NCBI GenBank assembly: GCA_028565635.1
Contig: JAOXYB010045215.1
Coordinates: 1 to 12,428 of the forward strand
Length of the DNA stretch: 12,428 bases
Reading direction: 5' to 3'
Source of the DNA: Phoronis ovalis
Lineage: Eukaryota > Phoronida > Phoronidae
Shown in pieces: positions 1 to 8,400 of the stretch (within the stretch, counting starts at the first letter, position 1; each line of letters starts with the position of its first letter). The position numbers were made by a program, and so were the translations under genes. Under the pieces are notes generated by a model, which saw only the letters and a program-made list of their open reading frames with translations, was not told the origin of the DNA and ran no database searches.

Positions 1-340
1 TTTAGCCTATTCATAAAGCGAGATTTAAGTGGGTCAATGACACAATGGATTGTCTGGAAACCCCGCTGGGAACTATACTGGTATTGACTAAATTAAAATG
101 AAAGGGGCAAAGTTGGTAATGTAGGGTACTTGCTGAATTTGATTTTGAAAAGAATTTTCATAATTTTTTAAACATTAGTTCTATGATTTTGAACATTGAT
201 AAATGTTAATTTTAGAATAAAATAGGTCCGTTTTAGACAAAAACCCTAGGACAGAAATAGGGTACTTGCAAATGCATAACACTGTGGTGTGCACTGATGT
301 TCTTTTTTGTTTACAAATTGATCAAGAATCACAATAAGAA
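1..340. other. Upstream / probable 5'UTR region of the F-box gene
   Basis: No convincing coding exon is visible. The 12-mer TAGGGTACTTGC occurs twice in the same orientation, at 122-133 and 258-269. A small upstream reading frame starts with ATG at 272 and ends at TAA 335-337, in frame with and just before the gene's ATG at 341. It would be a uORF if this stretch is transcribed. The T-rich run near 301-311, followed by AAG at 324-326, could instead be a splice acceptor with the true 5' end outside the window. No clear TATA box or transcription start can be assigned. Confidence 0.4.
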
Positions 341-3300
341 ATGGAACTTCTGCTTATGCCTGTTGAGATGCAAGAAAAGATTATATACTTTCTTGATGGA
401 GCATCATTTTGTCGTGCAAGGCGTGTGTGCAAACTGTTGTCATCTGTATGTAGTGACATGGAAAACAGGACACCTATCTGGAAGATGCATTGTTTACATG
501 ATATTGAACAGGATACTATGTTGCATATGACATATTCTACATGTAAACAAGAACTTGTAGAGCTGTACAAGAAAAGTAAATTATGGAAAATGCTTTATGT
601 TATGTGGTATAGGACAAGATTTGTTGGCCAATCACAGTGGTTACCAATGGAGACCTATATTACACTAAATTATGACCTAGGACCCAGCGGCATCACTTGT
701 GCCAGAATATTGGGTGAGACAAAATACTTCTAAGAATTATAATTGTACTTCTAATGGTGTAAATATCATTAATTTAGTACCATGCTGTGTGATTGATAAT
801 GGAAACCATGGCAAAACAAGATCACAATCCATTGATAAACAGAGGTGGATCAGTTGGAATAGATAATATCTTGAAGTGCCTGCTGTAAATTTTTCAGTTG
901 CATTAATAAGAGTCAGGCTGGAAAGGCACTAAGAAAATGTATATGATCACCCTTGAGAAAATCTTGGTCTAAAATCAGTACCAATAGGTTGAAGCGTTAT
1001 TTTGTAGATCGTTTTTGTTTCAAATAGTTTTCATGAAAGTTTTATTTTTATTAAAATAAAATATTGCTTAGAAACACAACAAAATTCTTACCTATCAGTA
1101 TTGCTGGAATATACATACTGCTGTAATGTATATTCCAAACACTTTTAACATTAAAAGTTAATGCACATACTGAGCCACTTAAAGTATACATACCATCAGA
1201 CAGTCACTAGGTGGCACTGGGGCTTCTGTTTCCATGAAGTATCCAGATTCTGTTTTAATAAATGAAATGATTGTAAAAATTGTTTCAAACCATTGTCTTT
1301 TCAGGTATTCCAGCATGTCCCAATAAAAAGTAAAAAATACATAGTAATATATTTTTAGGTGACAGTCTGATAATTGGTTGTAAAGACGGTCATGTTACTT
1401 TGGTTGACAGTTTGACTGGTCAAGTAGAGAATTGGACAGTAAATATTGCCCACTCTGTAGATGTAACAGACATAAAATTGCTAAGACTCGGTAAGTCAGA
1501 ATTTGAAATTTACTGAATGTTGCTGTCTGTGTTAGAGATAAAGTTGGCACTATAAAATTACTGGAAATATGGTTCCATTGGCTATAAATCTCTGAACCCC
1601 ATCTGTATACTTTGTAATACAATTCAACTGAAGAAACTCAACTTAAAAAGTTTGTTTTATAAGCATAATAATAATGTATTTAAGTAATGTAAGGCTATCG
1701 GCCCATATTACAATACATCACAAAATTTTGTTCTATATGCTAGCATAGCTTTTAAAAAATCAATGAAAATTTTATCTCATTTATCTTTTAGGAGATGGCT
1801 GTGAGAGTTTGTGCAACTTAACTTTTGCTAGTCATGTAATTACATCATCAGCATGGGGCAATATCAAAATAACCGATCTCCAGAGTGGTGCTACGACAGA
1901 ATGTCCGCATATCTTGAGTCACGTTGGATCCATAGAGTGAGTCAAACACACTTTTACATCTTATGTTTGTTATTGAATAGGGCTCTTGTTTTAGTATAGC
2001 AATTTCTAAATTTCACAACTATGGAAGTAAGGTAAATAGTATATTTTTTGAATTAAAAGAGATTTAATCTGTCTGCAAAGTAATTGCAAGATAAAAGATA
2101 ATTCCCCGTACTTGCTATGAATTTTGGAAAATGTAAAACAAATTATTCAGTAACAGAATCAACTAAGAGAATTTTAAAGAAAACAGACAGATAATACATT
2201 TGGGGCATTAGGAGGTTAGACTAGTCTCAATCTTTTCTGTTATGAAACTAGAAATGGCACAACTTTCTCAAAAGTACCTTTATAACAATTGCACATTATG
2301 TTGATGGTATGAAAACCTGTTCTCTAATATTTCAATAAATACTTTCATACTAAACAAATAGGACAAATAGAAACAAGCACTATCTGATACTGTAAACAAA
2401 AAGGAAAAAACCAGGTATTATGTAAAACTATCAGTCCTGGTGGAATTCTGCAATAAAAATTCCGCCGCATCACTTTTCTCTTTATCAGTTCAGCACCAAA
2501 AATGACAAACTCTGCTGCAGAAATAGAAAGTTCTACGCAAATTTGTAGGTGTTTTTTGCAAGTACAGCACAATCCGTAGAATTAACTCACTGTGCTGTGG
2601 TGGTGTAGATTGTTGATTAAATTATTTGCTTATAGTAAAAACAAGCACTTCTGCGGAAGAATTAGAAAACTGTTTCCTGCAAGATTTTCCTGCACCACAG
2701 GACTGATATATAGTTTAATATTTAGTTTTTCAAACTAGTCTGCATATACATTTAAGAAGTTTGTTTTATTTTGTAGTGTTTGGGGTTCGTTTGTAATGGT
2801 TGAAAATAATCACTATGGAAACAATCACTGTGAATTGCTTACAGTGCAAATTTTAGAAAGTGGTATACTTAAAATCACAAATAGAAAAACAATATTTCCA
2901 TACGACTGGGGATGCAGTGTGTCTCAAATCTGGCAAAATAAGGTAAAGACAAGAATATTTAAAAACATTTACAACAGACAAAATATTACTTCTAGTTCTT
3001 TACAACAGACTTTCATTTGTATATCAAATGTTAAATGAAAATAGGACTCCTGCCATGTTATAGTTGCATTTTTATGCAGATGTTACATTAGCTACTAAAA
3101 AGACTGCCCGGTTTTTATTTTAGTATTATACCAAAATTTTACATACAGCATGCCAACATTTAGAATGCTGTGTGAAACGATCTTATTATAGAAAAAATGG
3201 ATGATGCAAAAACGTGTGTATTTATGGAAATATTTTTAAAATTAAAGTTTGGTAAAAATATTACAAGTGTATGTATCTTTTTAAATTCTTTAGTTTTTCA

Positions 3301-5021
3301 TTATCCTGGTGCAGATATGTTTTTAGATTTATATTTTATTTCAAGTGACAGTTAAACAACCTCCACATAAAAGTACAAAATGAAAAATTGCATATTTACA
3401 AACTAAAATATTGTTGTTATCTTATAGGCTTTATCTGGAGGATTGGATCAGGTCATTTTCAAGTATTTAGATTTCCAAAAAGGTCAGTCTTTACAACCAC
3501 CTTCGTTAATTGGACAAGGAATTGATGATTGCCGTTTCTCCTTGGTGCATATTCCGGACATAAATGTAGAGAGTGTGGTGTTTAAAGCTGGTGTTGCCAT
3601 GTGTCTAACAGGTAGAATGTATTATATGAGCTTCATAGTAACACGTGAGAATATCTTTAAAATTATTACATATTTTACCCATTTAAAGTTCTAAACTTTG
3701 AAAGAATGTTTCATTTCTTCAGTATGGTTTGTATAAACTTATATAGTGAAATACTGTTTTTGTTCTATCGTTATTATCCCCTTGCTATATGCAGCGCAGG
3801 AGGATTTAGCATCTCTTCAGTCCGTTTGCTGTGGGATTTAATATTATAGCCTTAATGCTCATTTTCAGATGAAGCATTTATACATGTCAGTATTGATGAA
3901 GGTTATACATGGGCAAGCTGGAATACTATGGAAATGGTTGGAAGCAAGGCTGTAAAAGCTGTAATATGGGGACCTTTGTTGGCAGTTGCCTTTGTATCAG
4001 GTAACATTGTACAAGTCTCTGTTGACACCTTCTGTTACAGTAGGTTTCCGAGTTATGCTCTTGTCCGATAAAGCACCAAATACTGGTTTTTGACAGTTAC
4101 TCAGATTTTTCTGACATCATCAACATAACCTTTTAAGGGAATTTCTGGGGAATCACATAATTATGTAAGGACCTAAAATATGGTGTAGATCATTCATGCA
4201 TCTTGCAATGTATTATACTTGAGCACGATATCACAGATAGTGACCAAACAGCCTATTCAGGTGCTTGCATGTATTTAGAAGGGGAGGGGACAAAATTTAT
4301 TTTCCTACAGGCGTGAAAGGGCCATATTTTGTGTTTGTGCAGAAAAACATTATTATTTATTTATGTGATTTAGAGTTGCAATAATTGAGCAGATAAGGAC
4401 CATCTTCTTCTTTAGCTTAGATATGTGGCTGTCACACTAGCCTGCCTTGCATTAATGCACACATGCTGCATAATTGCTTACAATTAAAATTACTAGTGAA
4501 TTAAGACAGGTGCACCGTAACTGCGGATGTACTAATTTCTTAACACTAAGTTTTTGAGTTTGCAATGACTGCTTTAATAGACTATTTGCATGCACTTGAT
4601 GGCCCTGCTGGTAACGAACCCAAACATTTCCAAAATGGCATGTTTTGTTAACGAATTGTGCGGAGCACTTCACAAAACCCGTAAGCATGGTATATTTGAG
4701 TTTGGTGACCAGCAAGTGTATGCACATAATCTATTATTCTCATATGTTTTAGATGTGTGTTTGCTATTGGCATTTCATTCATATTTGCTTTTTATTTCAG
4801 GTCAAGTGAATGTTTATCACTTAGAGACAAAAGACAAATATCTAACAGATTTCCTAAGAAGACCTAATGCTGTTATTCATACGGATAGCGAAACATGCTA
4901 TGGCCTTGACATTGGTGATGACGGAGAACATACAGTGATTGCTGTGGTGACAGAAAAATATGTTAAAGTTGTTCGGTGGTTTTTTGGTGATAAAAGAAAC
5001 AAAACTTTAAATATTACTTGA
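341..5021 (+). CDS. F-box / WD40-like repeat protein (FBXW-type SCF substrate receptor), 7 coding exons, 450 aa
   Basis: Exons read as 341-713, 1359-1490, 1792-1936, 2777-2942, 3428-3611, 3869-4000 and 4801-5021. All introns are GT-AG with phases 1,1,2,0,1,1, and together they give an unbroken 1353-nt frame. An in-frame TAA at 335 supports ATG 341 as the start. Residues about 3-50 form an F-box: P7, I14, L18, the VCK at 29-31 and W47 sit at the usual positions. A linker follows with LWKMLYVMW and basic residues, as is typical before FBXW propellers. From about residue 117, blade-like units appear: IIGCKDGHVTLVDSLTG in exon 2, ASHVITSSAWGNIKITDLQS in exon 3, SGGLDQVIFKYLD in exon 5, and WGPLLAVAFVSGQVNVYHLE across exons 6-7. 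Classical GH and WD dipeptides are mostly lost, so the blades are divergent. By family analogy the F-box binds SKP1 and the propeller selects substrates for a cullin-1 ligase. FBXW12-like proteins are a possible match, but I cannot assign orthology. Confidence 0.85.
714..1358. other. Intron 1 of the F-box gene, with two adjacent hairpins
   Basis: Intron between GTGAGA at 714 and TTTTTAG at 1352-1358. It carries two neighbouring palindromes: a 12-bp stem (TGGAATATACAT at 1105-1116 with its complement at 1126-1137, loop of 9) and ACTTTTAA-CA-TTAAAAGT at 1141-1158. A second acceptor-like TCTTTTCAG ends near 1304, but using it would not keep the frame and blade pattern obtained with the acceptor at 1358. 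Nothing else is recognisable. Confidence 0.55.
2431..2705. mobile_element. Possible MITE-like element with imperfect terminal inverted repeats
   Basis: In intron 3 of the F-box gene. The left end CAGTCCTGGTGGAATTCTGC (2431-2450) pairs with the right end. The reverse complement of the right end starts CAGTCCTGTGGTGCAGG. The outer 8 bases are identical and GGTG and TGCA blocks follow, with gaps. The symmetry extends outward as AAACTAT on the left and ATATATAGTTT on the right. No open reading frame or clear target-site duplication is visible, so the exact ends and the superfamily remain open. The pairing could also be the remains of an older insertion. Confidence 0.45.
4001..4800. other. Intron 6 of the F-box gene, no recognised content
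   Basis: An 800-base intron running from GTAACA to TTTATTTCAG. Small open frames occur on both strands (for example 4452-4727 on the minus strand), but they show no family resemblance. The plus-strand frame that starts at 4590 only looks coding from 4801, where exon 7 begins. No inverted repeats or element termini were recognised. Confidence 0.6.
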
Positions 5022-5134
5022 TACTTTACTGAAAGAGATAAATATATTTTTTCAAGAGATTATATGTAACAACTTATTATTTGATTGAACTTTTACAAGT
5101 TGTATAAATTGTTGCATCACAGTTACTACTGGAA

Positions 5135-5140
5135 ATTAAA
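5135..5140 (+). terminator. Candidate poly(A) signal of the F-box gene (ATTAAA)
   Basis: ATTAAA, the commonest variant hexamer, lies 114 bases after the F-box gene stop codon. No AATAAA occurs on this strand before the convergent OBI1 3' end. The weaker GATAAA near 5038 is an alternative. Confidence 0.45.
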
Positions 5141-5444
5141 AATGTATAGTTGTAAAATGATGTCTTACACTATAAATTGTGTTACAGATAACAATGTATC
5201 ACATCACATTATGTTAAACTTGTCAGAAAACTATGCTAAAAAACTATGCTAAATGCCCATGTTACAAGAAAGTTAAATATCTATGCAATGTGTAAAAAAA
5301 AAAATGTTACTATAACTTTTTGCATTTGCAAAGTTGACCCATGTTCCGTTTGCTAGTCACAAATTTTCTAAATACAGATTTAGTAAGACAGCTTTCAAAT
5401 ACAAACTTTGTGACAAAGTGGACACTGATAGTTTTGCAAGACAT

Positions 5445-5450
5445 TTTATT
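5445..5450 (-). terminator. Candidate poly(A) signal of OBI1 (AATAAA overlapping the stop codon)
   Basis: On the minus strand the reading frame ends AAG TAA TAAAA. The AATAAA hexamer (5450-5445) overlaps the last two bases of the TAA stop (5451-5449). If used, the 3'UTR would be only about 10-30 bases, which would also keep the transcript clear of the converging F-box gene. I see no other canonical hexamer on this strand down to 5021. Confidence 0.45.
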
Positions 5451-8400
5451 ACTTGTGATTGTTACTGGTCCTATTCGAACCATTCATAATCTGGTAGTTG
5501 AACCCGTAAAATGAAGTTGGTGGTTTGGAGTTATCGACTAAAGCCAAATTCGGTGCTATTGCATTTGATCGTTGTTGAAAATCAAGAGCGCGGATAGGAT
5601 TTATATCTGTTGACTGTGAAATAGTTGCAACACTGAAGCCACCTGGTGTCTGATGCAATGACTCTCCACTAGACTGAGCAGTTGAATTAATTCGTCCAAA
5701 ACACCTGCTCGTTACATTAGAAATGTTTGACATAGAACCAGAGTTGTAAGTATTAACAGGCCTGTTTGATATAAATAAATCATTAGAACTTGAAATAACT
5801 TTGCTCATTGCACCAGAAACAGCACCTGGTGCAGAACTGGGTCGACTAGAACATTCTTGTATAAAATGATTGTCAATAGCAGAAACAGGTCTTGTATACT
5901 GACTGAAAGCTCCACCTGCATTTTCATTACGACCAGACTGATAAAAATGGTGTACGCCACCATATGGCTGAGCAGGTGGAATGTCGCTATCTTTACCAAA
6001 ATTCAGATCATCATCTGCTATTAGTACTTTTTCTATAAATTGCATACTTTTTTCTCGAGCTTGTATTTTCTTTTTTGCCTCATCCAGAAAATTCCAGCAT
6101 TGTTTAAAACTTTCTGTGCTTGGGTTAAACTGATTCCGGACATCAGAATTAGAAATTGCTTTTCCTTCCTGATTACATAATGATGTCTGTGATGTTCCTA
6201 GAGTTTTTGTATTTAATTGACTCTGGACAGCAGCTTGAGAATATGAAACAGAAGCAGATCCTACTGGACAAAAACCTTTGTGATTGTTCGATCTGGTAAC
6301 CTCGGGATTACCTGCCAGTGTAGTTAGAGATGGTATTTTGACATCTTTCTGTGGTATACTTGTTTGACCACAGCCATTGCCTTTGTGTATCTCTAAACCT
6401 GCTGCTGTTGATCTGCTTGATCTAGAATGCTGTGGTAAACAAGAACTTTGACTTAAGTTGCCAGTATGTTTACTTTCTAGTCTAGAGGAATATCCATCAC
6501 CATGGTATTGGTTTATTTCTGGCACCTCAGTAACTATGTTTTTTGATTTGACAGAACTAGGTCCTGCATCCTGATGCTCTTGTGTTGTTACTTTTTGTTC
6601 CGCCTTCCTGAAAAGCTTCATGCAGTCACTAAGTTCCGGAGTGACAGTAATATTTAAATCATCAAGCTCTTTATTTGCAGCCAATGTAGTATTATCTAAA
6701 TCTGCATCCACTATACCTAGCTCTCGTAGATAATTGCTTCGACATACTCTTTGCTGATGAAGTGGTGATGCTGAATTATTTATTGATAATCCTCGCAAGT
6801 GCTCACAAGGTGTAGATGGACTAGGTTGTTCCAAATCAAATGACAAATTGAACAAAGATTTTTTTGGAGATTGTTGCACTGAATCCCCAGGCTTGATTAC
6901 AGTTGCATCGTCCATATTCAGTTTTCGCTTTACACCACTGGGTGGAGTACTCTGTTCAGGAGATTTGTATTTTCTAGGTGACCGTCGCAGGGAATTATCT
7001 GGTGTCTTACCAGATTTGAGATTTTCAATCTCCTTATGTAAATCTTCTATATAAGAGTCACTCTTTTCTAAAGCTCTTTCCAGCTTTTTGATTTCTTTCT
7101 CATACTTTTCTACTTTGGTTTCAAGTGCTGCAAGTGTGTACCGCCCATACCTGTTTAGAAAAATATCTTCCATAAATATATAACACTTTACCTAATTACT
7201 ACACCAAATAGATATTTAACAGAAAGCTCAAAATCACATAATTGGAGTTTTAATATGTAATACTGCATGCTTTTAGATGCAAACACTGACAGAAAATATG
7301 ACGCTAGAAGCATTTAGAGGAGTTCCATCTATTTTAATCACACAATGCAGTGAAAAGTTAAAGAGTGAATCACGCACATGTACTAAATGACTGGAATTTG
7401 GTAAGAAACAGTTTAAACGTGCATGAACTAAAACGGAACATTTAAGTTCTAACTAACAAAGAGACCATCTCAGCCTGTTAGATATAGCATGAATAATAAC
7501 TACCTTTGGGGAGACCTGTTAACAATCTCCACACGTAGTTTCTGGTTTTCACGTGTCAGATCAATATTTGCATCTTTTAACTGATTATTTTCCTGAAAAA
7601 TAATAAGCAATATTTCTACTTGATGAACATTCTGTTTGGCTTGTTTCGACAATATCAATTATTAACAACATGTATAACTTTGCACAATGTCTTTAGCTGT
7701 ATAGGGGTCTATGCTAATTCAACACTCAACTCTTCAGATTAGATTGCAACACAGGAATATAACATGACCAAAATAAATACTCCCACAGAAACATATGTAA
7801 GCAATTCCAAAACAGAGCTACAACTCTGCTTATTTCACCTGCTTGTATTTCGCCATTTCTTTCTTCAGTTTATCATATGCTGATGTTGAATGACGAAGTT
7901 TCTTTTTCACTTCTGATAATACCTCAAATGATTCAGCATCCTTGCAAGGGGTACCATCAGGATCTGAAAGTCATAAAATATAGTCAGCTAAAATTGGAAC
8001 AATTTAAACTGTAGTATGGACATAAATCTTATATTTTATACCTATCAGCTGCTGCTATTACATCATACTCCTCACCTGGAGTTTCTACATTATACAGCAG
8101 GGCTCGACACCTGCTGAAAATAAGTAGTAGCCCTGTGGGTCAGCTGTGTTCCAAATCAAGTGGCCCCATTTAATTTCTTGGAGCCCAGTATTTTTTGTGC
8201 GAGCGTCCAAAGCACTTTTCAATTTGAAAGTTCGCTTCTAAAAAAATTGACAAGCAAAAAAAACGATACGCAATTTTATTCCGGGTGCTATTTACTTGCC
8301 AACTGACGACCAGAAGCATCTTTTTGCGTTTGGATGTTAGGCTGCCAGTAGGTGGCGCGTTGGGCCAACACCCACTGCAGTTCATGTGGCCCAACCAACT

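Noticed and set aside
1295-1310. Acceptor-like TCTTTTCAG before F-box exon 2
   Set aside because: Starting the exon there would bring in non-coding sequence and stops before the conserved blade; the acceptor at 1358 keeps phase and motif.
4590-4800. Plus-strand open frame continuous with the last F-box exon
   Set aside because: Only the part from 4801 continues the propeller. A pyrimidine-rich TTTATTTCAG acceptor precedes it and the previous exon ends in matching phase 1.
5292-5303. Poly-A run as a retroposed transcript tail
   Set aside because: Only about a dozen A residues, no flanking duplication, and no recognisable gene copy upstream.
5805-5999. Minus-strand frame within the OBI1 last exon
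   Set aside because: Out-of-frame shadow of the large coding exon.
8170-8394. 74-codon minus-strand frame inside the hAT-type element
   Set aside because: No transposase or zinc-finger pattern, and the element is too short to be autonomous.
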